Positions 23,852 to 32,009 of a stretch of 64,000 nucleotides of DNA are shown in pieces. Position 1 is the first letter of the stretch. Each line of letters starts with the position of its first letter. The stretch comes from Lachnospiraceae bacterium UBA7027 (GTDB taxonomy: Bacteria > Bacillota > Clostridia > Lachnospirales > Lachnospiraceae), in contig DLBG01000035.1 in assembly GCA_002494135.1 (NCBI GenBank), forward strand, positions 4,218 to 68,217, in the 5' to 3' direction. The notes beneath the pieces are model-generated. The model had not been told where the DNA came from and did not search any database. It worked only from the letters and a program-made list of their open reading frames with translations. The translations under genes and the position numbers were made by a program.

Positions 23852-25562
23852 AGCCTTCCTGCATTTCCGCATTATATATTCCCGTAAATGGCAGTTCTTT
23901 CTCGTCCTTTAATGTCATCGGCATTCTCACCCAGTCCACGAACGCCGCCGGCAGTTCGTCTACCGGTGCGCCTTTTAAGTAGATATAGAAGGTTTTGCCG
24001 CCCTCAAGACCGTATAACTCCGATGTGACAAATCTCGTTATATATCCGTCGAGTGTTTCAAATGTTTCCTTTCCGAATTCTTCGTCGTCGTATTTGAGTT
24101 CTTCGAGGGTGACGCGGTAAGTGTACTCATTGATTTTAACCGCCTTGCTGAATCTTCCCTTGCAGCTTGAAACATACACCGTTGCATCATAGCCGGGGCC
24201 GCTCTCACCCATGTTTGAATCATGATAATCCGCTTCGAACGTTCCGTCCGGATTGATTACAAGTGATGTTCCCCATCCGCCGGCGCCGCTGGAGAAATAA
24301 AATTCATCCGGAATTTGCGAGAATATTGCATAGTCCCCTTCATCGGAAGGTTTGAGCTTATAGTTGGTTGCCAACCAGTCGTTAAGGAAAGCAATGGCTT
24401 CCTCACAGGTCATGCTGATATCGGTTTTACCCGCAAATATTTCATCGTTCGTATAGTAATCGGATGTATACATATCACTGCGGAAAACAATCAGGTTACT
24501 GCTTTGTATCAGTCCCTGCGTGGCATCATTATATTCCCCTTCCGAAATCTGGCTTTCTCCTTTCCAGCAGGTGATAATATCCCGGTAATCCCCTTCATAA
24601 TTAGGCTCTGATTCCCATTTATAGATAATCTTTCTTTCCAGACTGCTGCCGTCCGCGGACGGATCAAATTCCAGAAATTCCTTTGTCCACCACTCATCAC
24701 CGTATTCGCAGATTCCGTAAAGTCCGGCTTCGGTATCTTTTTTAAACAGATAATAATGGGACGATCCGGCAGCCGGTTCCCCAAAGCCCATAGGCTCAAT
24801 TATATCCGTCAGTTTTCCGTCCCGTAGTGCTGCGAAATGAAGCGTGTAATACTCATAATTGTAGCCATTCCCATAGAAAACACTTTGCTTGGCATAAACC
24901 ATCTCGGGGATTTTATCCCCGTCCAGATCACAGAAAGAAATGTTTTTCGCCGGTTCCCTGTCTATTCCGAATTGGGTGTACGAAAAATTGAGTTCCTGCT
25001 TATATGCAATCAGATAATCATAGCATTCTTTATAAAATACCTGCTCGCGGACGGATACCTCCAGTTCTTCCTTCCTGTTTTCAAGCCGTTCGCACTCCTG
25101 CCGGATGTTTCCGGAACCGGTCTTATCCTCGCCTTCTCTTAATACGTCGACTGCTTTCTCCAAATATTCCAGTGCCTGTTCGGGATCGTCCTGTGATTCG
25201 GAGTTTCCTGCCATTGTATCATATACGCCGGCAAGACCTAAGTATCCTTCTTCCGCCTTCGGATTCATTTCAATTGCCGTCCGGTAGGCAAGGATTGCAT
25301 TGTCGTAATCCATGTCCGTCAGATACTTTTCCCCGACGTCCAGCTGTTTTTTCAGTCTCATTTTCGGTGCGGTTACGGAAACAACGGCAACGATAATTAC
25401 CGCCGCGAAAATCGCCACAATCAGTGCCACTATGGCGCCGATTATTACCGGAATCAGCCACTTTTTCTTCTTTTTGACAACTTCTGTATATTCTGCGGAT
25501 GTATTTCCCGCCACTTCTGTCGTCTGCGTCGCGGAATTCTTTGTATTCTCGTTTCCGTCCAT
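23835..25562 (-). CDS. Single-pass membrane TPR protein with large C-terminal domain
   Basis: A 575-residue protein with the family layout. The cytoplasmic tail contains TTEVAG and YTEVV just before KKKKKW, so it has Thr-Glu-Val motifs like the kinase array. The membrane helix is at about 36-62, and TPRs follow at about 72-150 (GEKYLTDMDYDNAILAYRTA). The 420-residue C-terminal part is not recognised. It includes DLDGDKIPEM, matching a loop in the paralogue at 2398. Predicted extracytoplasmic. It is the fourth TPR gene upstream of the kinase. Confidence 0.8.
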   Translation of the reverse strand: MDGNENTKNSATQTTEVAGNTSAEYTEVVKKKKKWLIPVIIGAIVALIVAIFAAVIIVAVVSVTAPKMRLKKQLDVGEKYLTDMDYDNAILAYRTAIEMNPKAEEGYLGLAGVYDTMAGNSESQDDPEQALEYLEKAVDVLREGEDKTGSGNIRQECERLENRKEELEVSVREQVFYKECYDYLIAYKQELNFSYTQFGIDREPAKNISFCDLDGDKIPEMVYAKQSVFYGNGYNYEYYTLHFAALRDGKLTDIIEPMGFGEPAAGSSHYYLFKKDTEAGLYGICEYGDEWWTKEFLEFDPSADGSSLERKIIYKWESEPNYEGDYRDIITCWKGESQISEGEYNDATQGLIQSSNLIVFRSDMYTSDYYTNDEIFAGKTDISMTCEEAIAFLNDWLATNYKLKPSDEGDYAIFSQIPDEFYFSSGAGGWGTSLVINPDGTFEADYHDSNMGESGPGYDATVYVSSCKGRFSKAVKINEYTYRVTLEELKYDDEEFGKETFETLDGYITRFVTSELYGLEGGKTFYIYLKGAPVDELPAAFVDWVRMPMTLKDEKELPFTGIYNAEMQEGFASWE

Positions 25563-25608
25563 AACCGTAAATCTCCTTTTATCGTATCGGGCATCCTTGT
25601 CGCCCCGT

Positions 25609-25637
25609 CAAAAACAACCCGGCCTTCCGGCCGGGTC
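25609..25637 (-). terminator. Intrinsic terminator after the 577-residue TPR gene
   Basis: CCCGGCC, loop GGAA, GGCCGGG, then TTGTTTTT on the minus strand: a GC-rich 7-bp stem followed by a T-tract. It lies 17 bases past the stop at 25654. Confidence 0.85.
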
Positions 25638-25653
25638 GGTCATTTGTATTCTC

Positions 25654-27387
25654 TTACTTTGCGATTGTTTTTACGCCATAGCAGTTCACGATATGAATAT
25701 TATCGTTGAACACATATTCTTCCGGCATATCAAAGGACCAGTTAATGGTATTTCCGTCAAAGTACGGATCCAGCGTACATAACCAGTTGCCGTTAACGGT
25801 CAGGTAAGACTGTGTCTTGAATTCACTCTGATCGACACTGTCTGCCTTCGGTTTGCCCGGATAAGAGGGCACATAACGGTAAATCATGGTATATTCCAGC
25901 ACTCCGTCCGAGAAAGAAACTTTGACAAGTTCCACATATTCGGGTTTGCCGGAAATACGTCCGCCCTTCGATTTCACCTTGTCGATTGCCTTAACCACCT
26001 CGTTCATGTCCACGGTGAAGGCTACATGCCTGCCTCCGTTGCTTACCTGATAAGCCACGGACTTCGTGCCGCCGATGCCACCGCAGTTTACGCTGTCCAC
26101 ACCGTAATAATCAATTCCGCCGGCAGGCTGGTCTTTGGGCTGTTCTTCCGCCTTTTTCTCTTCCGCCTGTTTTTTCTGTTCTTCTTCGGCCTTTTTCTTT
26201 TCTTCCTCTTCCTTCTGCCTTTCTTCCTCTTCGGCCTTCTTACGTTCTTCCTCTTCTATGCGCTTCTTCTCTTCTTCCGCTTTTCTGGCTTTTTCTTCTT
26301 CCTCTTTCTTTTTCTTTTCTTCTTCGGCTTTCTGCTTTGCCTCTTCTTCCTCGGCAAGCTGCTTCTCTAAGTTCCCGATTCGCTCGATTTCGGATAAAAC
26401 CTTGTCTCGCTTTTCCTTTACCGCATCCGTTCCGGCTTCGCGGGCTCCGCGGTTCATCTTGTTCTTTGCGGTATCGAGATACTCCTTACACTTGGCAAAA
26501 TCCCCTTCCGCCTCGGCTTCGGAAACCATGGCGAGATATACATCGCCCAGTCCGAGATAAGCCTCGGGGCAGTTTTTCTTCATGTCAATGGCTTTGTCAT
26601 AAGCCTTCAGTGCTTTGTCATATTCTCCGGAAGCTTTGAGTTTATCCGCACTCGCAAGCTGGCTTGTCAGCGCCGCAGCGGTCTGGTTTTTGCGGATTGC
26701 GATAAAACCGATTAATCCCGCCACAAGCAGTACGGCCGCAACCGCGATGATAATCGGAATAAAATTCGTTTTTCTCTGGGGCAGGGGCGCCGAAATCGGA
26801 ATGAATTCTTCTTCGGCTTCCTCAGCCTTTACCGAAGTCTGTGCCGCATGATAAGCATTCACGGGTTCCTGCGGTTTCTTCGCATCCCTGGGAAGTGTCG
26901 GCATTTTCCCTGTCTGGGAAGTTACCGGTCTGCTTGCCTGGGTCGGTGCGGCAGACGCTGTCTGATTTACCGGAGTTGATGCAGCCGTCATTGCGGACTG
27001 TGCCGAAACCGGTTCCGCGACCTGCGGACGGAACGGTTCCGCCGGTTGCTGTGCGGGTGTATGTGCTGCGGGTGCCTGTACCGGTTGCTGCGCGGGTGTA
27101 TGCGCTGCGGGTGCCTGCACCTGCTGCCCTGCCGGTACCTCTGCGGCAGGTTGCGAAGGCGCCGGTGTCACCGGTCTGGCCGGTGCCCCGACAGGCTTTG
27201 TTCCGACAGGTTTTGCTCCCTGTGCGGGAACGGGTCTTGCTCCCTGCGGCATCGCAGGTCTTGCTCCGACGGGTTTTGCTCCCGCGGGCTTTGCTCCCAT
27301 CGGTTTTGCTCCGACGGGTTTTGCTCCCACATGTCCCGCAGGATTCGTATTCGGCGTATGATTTACATCATTAAAATTGTTGTCCAT
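25654..27387 (-). CDS. Membrane TPR protein with long Pro/Ala/Gly tail and shared C-terminal domain
   Basis: A 577-residue protein. The cytoplasmic N-terminus (1-205) is low complexity, with repeated VGAKP/MGAKP and APAAHTPAQQP units. The membrane helix spans about 212-232. TPR repeats follow (about 245-310; ADKLKASGEYDKALKAYDKA), then a Lys/Glu-rich helix (about 335-425), then a 145-residue C-terminal domain homologous to that of the gene at 20706. It has its own promoter (27457-27486) and terminator, so it is probably a single-gene unit. Function unknown; it may share a ligand with the 20706 product. Confidence 0.8.
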   Translation of the reverse strand: MDNNFNDVNHTPNTNPAGHVGAKPVGAKPMGAKPAGAKPVGARPAMPQGARPVPAQGAKPVGTKPVGAPARPVTPAPSQPAAEVPAGQQVQAPAAHTPAQQPVQAPAAHTPAQQPAEPFRPQVAEPVSAQSAMTAASTPVNQTASAAPTQASRPVTSQTGKMPTLPRDAKKPQEPVNAYHAAQTSVKAEEAEEEFIPISAPLPQRKTNFIPIIIAVAAVLLVAGLIGFIAIRKNQTAAALTSQLASADKLKASGEYDKALKAYDKAIDMKKNCPEAYLGLGDVYLAMVSEAEAEGDFAKCKEYLDTAKNKMNRGAREAGTDAVKEKRDKVLSEIERIGNLEKQLAEEEEAKQKAEEEKKKKEEEEKARKAEEEKKRIEEEERKKAEEEERQKEEEEKKKAEEEQKKQAEEKKAEEQPKDQPAGGIDYYGVDSVNCGGIGGTKSVAYQVSNGGRHVAFTVDMNEVVKAIDKVKSKGGRISGKPEYVELVKVSFSDGVLEYTMIYRYVPSYPGKPKADSVDQSEFKTQSYLTVNGNWLCTLDPYFDGNTINWSFDMPEEYVFNDNIHIVNCYGVKTIAK

Positions 27388-27456
27388 TCGTACTCCCCAC
27401 CTTTTACACGATTTTTAAGAAGAAATTCTTATTGTATTGCATAAATCGCACCTAAT

Positions 27457-27486
27457 ATTTTATCAAAAATTCCGGTGAATCGTCAA
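27457..27486 (-). promoter_or_regulatory. Promoter for the 577-residue TPR gene
   Basis: TTGACG (27481-27486), an 18-base spacer and TAAAAT (27457-27462) on the minus strand. The elements and spacing resemble the promoter at 22096-22125 upstream of its paralogue, so the two may be co-regulated. Confidence 0.6.
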
Positions 27487-27504
27487 TCGACAAGGCCGTT
27501 TCTT

Positions 27505-28995
27505 TCATCCTTTCAGCAATTTCTTCACCGCATCCGCGTCAAATACCACTTTCTGCACGCCTTCGACCTCAATCCGGTAAAGCGCATTGGCCGCTATATG
27601 TTCCGCCGCCTGCTCCAAATCACGGATTCCCGTGGTGTCGGAATACAGTTCCACAACGGTTTTCACGCCGTCCTCTGTCACCATGCACTCCTCTTCCTTC
27701 ATGCTCATGCGCTTTAAAATCTTCGGCAGGGCGAATCTCGAGAAAATAATCTGTTTCTCTTCCGGGGAATAATCCGGCAGATCGATGACCGCAAAACGGG
27801 ACATTAACGGCGCACTGATCAGGCTCTTGTCGTTTGCCGTCGCAATCGGATAAACACCGAACGTCGGCACCATGCACTCCATGTAGTTATCGGTAAAACC
27901 AAGGTTATCAAGAAGCGTTAAAAGCACATCCGCGGGATTTCCGTTTCCCTTGCCCGCATTTGCCTTGTCTAACTCGTTGATGATGAAAACCAGATTGGAC
28001 TGTCCGGAATTGGCAAATGCCTCCATAATCACACCGGGTTTTGCATTTGCATAAACCCTCGACGAGCCGGTCAGCTGCTCGGGATCGTTGATGGAACTCA
28101 TATCCAGCGTCGTCCAGGGAAGTTTTAAAATTCTTGCCACCGCATAAGCCACCTGTGACTTACCGGTTCCCGCAGGGCCCGCAATCAAAAGTCCGTAAGC
28201 CGGCAGGGTATGTGTACGGTTAATCTGGATTACCGTCTCTATGATTCTCTGCTTTACGCTTTCCATTCCGTAAAGTTCTTCATCCAGAATTCTTCTGGCC
28301 TCGATGGGGTCGATGGCTTCGAAATAGTTGCTCTTCCACTGGATATTTAACATCGTGGAAAGTGCTCTCTGCGCATGACGTCTCTCTTCGGGCGAAACCT
28401 CGTGGGAACGCGCCACCGCCAGATTTCTTCTGGCCCAGAGACCGATGTTTTCGGGCAGTGTATCACCCGCACAGGTTAAGAAGTCCGTGATGCTCTGGAT
28501 ACTGGTAATGCGCATGTCATCGCCGTTTTCCTCCGTCTCGTCCTCTTCATCGTCCCGATGTACGGGGGGATTGCTCTGCAGAAGTCTTTCAATCATGAAC
28601 TGTAAAAAACCGTCCTCCGAAGACAGTTTAGTGCCGCCACCGAAGGCCTGTTCGCGGATTTTATACACCGCATAACCCTCTATGGTATTCCGGCCGGATA
28701 AACGCACTTTGATGCGGTTTTCGCCAAGCCACTTCAGAAGATGAACGAATCTCGAATCAATGCTCAGAATATCCGCACTGACGGTGCCTCCCTCCTCTTC
28801 GAATTCAAAGCTTGTCCTTTTATTCGGATTGGTGAAGAATCCGGTCGAATGATGCTTCCACTCCCTGGCGGAATGATCGAGAACCATTAACGGATGATCT
28901 GCATCCGGGGTTTCGTTGTGCGAATCAAACGCCGTATAGGTACATACCGCATCCTTTTTATCCACCGGTTCATTCTTAAAATCAAATACAGGCAT
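27505..28995 (-). CDS. Lon-like AAA+ ATPase without protease domain
   Basis: A 496-residue protein. The C-terminal half is a AAA+ module closest to Lon: LYGMESVKQRIIE, Walker A GPAGTGKS (273-280), Walker B FIINELDK with Asn340 in place of the usual Asp before Glu341, sensor-1 IATAND, Arg finger in MSRF, and sensor-2 GIRDLE. The Ser-Lys protease domain of Lon is absent. The N-terminal 230 residues are not recognised and include an acidic stretch (148-159). Likely a remodelling ATPase. It is two bases downstream of the thioredoxin-like gene, so they are probably co-transcribed. Confidence 0.85.
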   Translation of the reverse strand: MPVFDFKNEPVDKKDAVCTYTAFDSHNETPDADHPLMVLDHSAREWKHHSTGFFTNPNKRTSFEFEEEGGTVSADILSIDSRFVHLLKWLGENRIKVRLSGRNTIEGYAVYKIREQAFGGGTKLSSEDGFLQFMIERLLQSNPPVHRDDEEDETEENGDDMRITSIQSITDFLTCAGDTLPENIGLWARRNLAVARSHEVSPEERRHAQRALSTMLNIQWKSNYFEAIDPIEARRILDEELYGMESVKQRIIETVIQINRTHTLPAYGLLIAGPAGTGKSQVAYAVARILKLPWTTLDMSSINDPEQLTGSSRVYANAKPGVIMEAFANSGQSNLVFIINELDKANAGKGNGNPADVLLTLLDNLGFTDNYMECMVPTFGVYPIATANDKSLISAPLMSRFAVIDLPDYSPEEKQIIFSRFALPKILKRMSMKEEECMVTEDGVKTVVELYSDTTGIRDLEQAAEHIAANALYRIEVEGVQKVVFDADAVKKLLKG

Positions 28996-28997
28996 TT

Positions 28998-29645
28998 CTA
29001 CTCCTTCTTTCGTTCTTCTTTTTCTTTCGCTTTTTTCTCTTTCATTGTCAGATCGATTAATTCATCCAGGCAGTCACAAAGTTCTTTGCCGTTTTTGCCG
29101 CTGACAATCCGGATAATCTCGCCCCTGCGGTTTAAGAAAATCACCGTCGGATAAATCTTTGACGTAAGCTTCTCAAGTTCCTTTTCGGTCGCCGCATCCG
29201 CCACATACTGATGATACAATACATCCTCACCGCGTGCAATCTCCGCGGCCTTTTTCACGGCCGCCTCATCCGTTTTCCCCGACTTGTCGCTGCACTTTAT
29301 GCAGACACCCACAACGTTTGCGTACATCTCGTCGTCCCTGTGCAGGCATTCTTCCGCGAACATATTCATTTCGCTCATGTAACGAACGCAGTCCGCCGAC
29401 TGGGGATACCAGATTTCAAGCACCGTAAAATCAAACTCTTCCATCCGCTTACTGTCCAGCACCGGGTCCGTATCGTCAAACGGTTTGAGCTGAATCTCTT
29501 TTAAAGCTAGCATGTTAAAATCAAGCGGCTCTTCTGTTTTCTTTTTCCCGTATTTTAAAAACACGCAAAGAAGCACGGCAAGCAGCATAACGGCAATGCT
29601 TCCCACAATCCAGACGATTCTTTTGGCACGTGAACTGAACTGCAT
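28998..29645 (-). CDS. Membrane-anchored thioredoxin-like protein lacking CxxC
   Basis: A 215-residue protein with an N-terminal membrane helix (about 10-32). It then has a TlpA-like fold: LEIWYPQSADCVRYMSEMN in place of the WCxxC active site, and KIYPTVIFLNRRGEII with the expected cis-Pro. Only one Cys remains at the active-site position, so disulfide exchange is unlikely. A charged Lys/Glu tail ends the protein. It lies between the AraC regulator and the AAA+ gene with two-base gaps, so the three form one operon. The fold assignment is from motif spacing. Confidence 0.68.
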   Translation of the reverse strand: MQFSSRAKRIVWIVGSIAVMLLAVLLCVFLKYGKKKTEEPLDFNMLALKEIQLKPFDDTDPVLDSKRMEEFDFTVLEIWYPQSADCVRYMSEMNMFAEECLHRDDEMYANVVGVCIKCSDKSGKTDEAAVKKAAEIARGEDVLYHQYVADAATEKELEKLTSKIYPTVIFLNRRGEIIRIVSGKNGKELCDCLDELIDLTMKEKKAKEKEERKKE

Positions 29646-29647
29646 TC

Positions 29648-30523
29648 CTAACGATTTACCTTTCTGAACTGTTTCGGTGTCATTTCGTATTTCTTCTTAA
29701 ACACACGGATGAAGTGGCTGCAGTCCGCAAACCCGGTTTCCTCCGAAATGTAATTCAAATCGTAATCCGTAAAAAGCAGGAGTTTCTCCGCTTTGGTAAG
29801 CCGCAGAAATTCCATGTATTCCTTACAGCTCTGACCGTAAAGCTTATGGAAGGTCTTGGCAAAATAAGAATAACTCATGTGGCACATCTGTGCCAGCTCG
29901 TTGACGCTTAAATTCTCTCCGATGTGCTCACTGATATAGAGAATGATACTGTGAACGGAGTACTCGCCGGTATTGTCAAACGGCTTTAATTCGCTGTCAT
30001 AACCGTTTTCGTGCCAGTAACGGAGAAGTTCAACCAAAAATTCCGAGATTTCCGCATAAAGAATCGAATCATACCCGTATTTGCGTTCCGCCACCTCTTC
30101 AATACACTTTTTCGTGAAAAGATCGGGGTCAAAACCCGGAATGCTGTCTTTTGAAAAGCAGATGGGCAGATGTCTGCTCAAGGCCGGATTCTGGTAGATG
30201 GTTCCGATTCGCGGCAGGTAGTCTCCGTGCAGACGAATCCGGTCGGCGCTGAATTTTAAAACCGCATAGCGGCAGTCTTCTTTGGATTTACGATATATGG
30301 AATGCATGGCTAAAGGCGGCATGAAGATAAAATCGCCGGGCTTTAAAAAATAGGTTTTCTCGTTACACGTTACCTCAATTTCACCCTCCGTCATGTACAG
30401 AACTTCGATAAAATAGTGAAAATGCGATTCCACGGGAAGCGGATACTTTCTCGTATCGAAATAAAATGCCTCCACAGGTCGGTTTAAAACGTCGTCGTAT
30501 TCAAAAATCGGTCTCATAAACAT
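29648..30523 (-). CDS. AraC-family transcriptional regulator with cupin domain
   Basis: A 291-residue regulator. An N-terminal cupin-like sensor domain (HFHYFIEVLYMTEGEIEV, then GDFIFMPPLAMHSI) is followed by the double helix-turn-helix AraC domain at about 190-291 (LSVNELAQMCHMSYSYFAKT, then ISEETGFADCSHFIRVFKKK). It resembles sugar-responsive regulators, but the ligand is unknown. It is divergent from the MATE exporter and co-oriented with the thioredoxin-like and AAA+ genes, so it may control either. Confidence 0.9.
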   Translation of the reverse strand: MFMRPIFEYDDVLNRPVEAFYFDTRKYPLPVESHFHYFIEVLYMTEGEIEVTCNEKTYFLKPGDFIFMPPLAMHSIYRKSKEDCRYAVLKFSADRIRLHGDYLPRIGTIYQNPALSRHLPICFSKDSIPGFDPDLFTKKCIEEVAERKYGYDSILYAEISEFLVELLRYWHENGYDSELKPFDNTGEYSVHSIILYISEHIGENLSVNELAQMCHMSYSYFAKTFHKLYGQSCKEYMEFLRLTKAEKLLLFTDYDLNYISEETGFADCSHFIRVFKKKYEMTPKQFRKVNR

Positions 30524-30573
30524 CCTTTCCCCAAACCGGGTGAGATAGATTTGTTCTATTTTCAGACATCTTA

Positions 30574-30616
30574 ATTATATTCCGAAATCGGGGATTTTAC
30601 TATACTCTTTTTCGGA
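30574..30616. promoter_or_regulatory. Divergent promoter/operator region between AraC regulator and MATE exporter
   Basis: A TATAAT for the minus strand lies at 30574-30579 and a TATACT for the plus strand at 30601-30606. Inverted half-sites TCCGAAA (30581-30587) and TTTCGGA (30610-30616) flank the plus -10. The -35 elements are weak, which fits an activator-dependent region. Confidence 0.4.
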
Positions 30617-30639
30617 TTTGAAAGAAGGTTAAATCAATT

Positions 30640-32007
30640 ATGAAACACGCAAACGATATGACAAAAGGAAGCCCCTTAAAGGCACTCATCCTCTTCGCGC
30701 TTCCCATCATTCTCGGAAATCTTTTCCAGCAGTTCTATAACCTGATGGACATTGCCATCGTGGGTAACCGCCTGGGAGACCACTCCCTTTCCGCCGTCGG
30801 GGCAACCAGTGCAATGTACGGCCTGTTTTTAAGCCTGGCGCACGGTTCCGCCAACGGTTTCTCCATCGTCATCGCGAGATATTTCGGAGCAAGGGATACG
30901 GAAGGATTAAAACGTGCAATCGCCCATACCTTAAAGCAGACCGTAGGGCTGGCACTTCTTTTAACCGCTTTGGCCTTGTTTGCAACGAAGCCTTTACTGA
31001 TTCTTTTGCACACTCCCGACGTGGAACTGTCCTACCGTTACATCTCCGTGGTTCTTTTTGCGGTATCCGTAACCGTGCTTTACAATGTCCTTTCGGGAAT
31101 TTTAAGAGCCGTGGGCAATTCTCTGGCTCCTCTTCTTTTCTTAATCATCGGCGCCGTTTCCAACATCGGCATGGACTGGTTATTCGTCTGTGTCTTTGAT
31201 TTCGGTGTTGCCGGAGCGGCTCTCGCAACCGTGCTTGCGCAGGTTCTCTCCTGCGTTCTGACCGGAATTTACTTAATCAGAAAATGCAAAGCCATTCTGC
31301 CTTCCCGCGAACATTTTGTATCGGACCGTGCTCTTTCCATGGATCTTTTCCAGAATGCACTTTCCATGGCCATGATGTTTTCCATCGTCTCCATCGGATC
31401 CGTTTCCCTGCAGTTTGCGGTAAATTCCTTAGGCTCCGATATCGTTGCCGCCCATACCACGGCACGTAAAATCGATGAAACCATGATGGTTATGTTCGCC
31501 CCATTAAGCACGGCCTGCGCCACGTTCTGCAGCCAGAATTTCGGTGCTGGAAGATTCGACCGGATTAAGAAAGGCATCTTTACCGCCTTTGCCTTAAGCT
31601 TCGGTGTCTCCCTGCTTGCCATTGCGGCCACCTTCCTCTTCGGCGATTATTTCGTCAAAATCGTAAGCGGAAGCGAGAATCCGGTGGTTTTATCAAACGG
31701 CGCTTTGTATCTGAAACTGAATCTGCCCTTCTACTTCTTCCTTGTGGCCCTGGTGCTTCTGCGCAGTACCCTGCAGGCTCTCGGCCACAAGGTTGCCCCT
31801 TTGATTGCAAGTGCGGTCGAGATGATCGGTAAAATCTCCATCGCCTTTCTTTTGGTACCCCGGATTTCCTACATGGGCATCATCGTTTCCGAGCCCATCA
31901 TCTGGGTAAGCTGCTCCGTCATCGTAATTGTGAATTTCCTTTTCGTCTACAAAAAAAGAGACGACATCGTCGCCTCTTTTCCTCATCGTTTATCCAAAGC
32001 TTCTTAA
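30640..32007 (+). CDS. MATE-family efflux transporter
   Basis: A 455-residue polytopic protein with about twelve hydrophobic segments and typical MATE signatures: PIILGNLFQQFYNLMDIAIVG near the start (first 20 residues of that run) and a related repeat in the second half (FAVNSLGSDIVAAHT, then FGAGRFDRIKKG). MATE proteins export drugs or metabolites using Na+ or H+. It is divergent from the AraC regulator. Its last codons contain the intrinsic terminator of the convergent gene. Confidence 0.93.
   Translation: MKHANDMTKGSPLKALILFALPIILGNLFQQFYNLMDIAIVGNRLGDHSLSAVGATSAMYGLFLSLAHGSANGFSIVIARYFGARDTEGLKRAIAHTLKQTVGLALLLTALALFATKPLLILLHTPDVELSYRYISVVLFAVSVTVLYNVLSGILRAVGNSLAPLLFLIIGAVSNIGMDWLFVCVFDFGVAGAALATVLAQVLSCVLTGIYLIRKCKAILPSREHFVSDRALSMDLFQNALSMAMMFSIVSIGSVSLQFAVNSLGSDIVAAHTTARKIDETMMVMFAPLSTACATFCSQNFGAGRFDRIKKGIFTAFALSFGVSLLAIAATFLFGDYFVKIVSGSENPVVLSNGALYLKLNLPFYFFLVALVLLRSTLQALGHKVAPLIASAVEMIGKISIAFLLVPRISYMGIIVSEPIIWVSCSVIVIVNFLFVYKKRDDIVASFPHRLSKAS
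31954..31980 (-). terminator. Intrinsic terminator embedded in the MATE coding 3' end
   Basis: A 12-bp stem with one mismatch and a 3-base loop is followed, on the minus strand, by seven Ts. It lies 30 bases past the stop of the convergent gene at 32010, and inside the MATE coding sequence (residues around YKKRDDIVASF). A shorter T-run follows on the plus strand. Confidence 0.75.
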
Positions 32008-32009
32008 AA

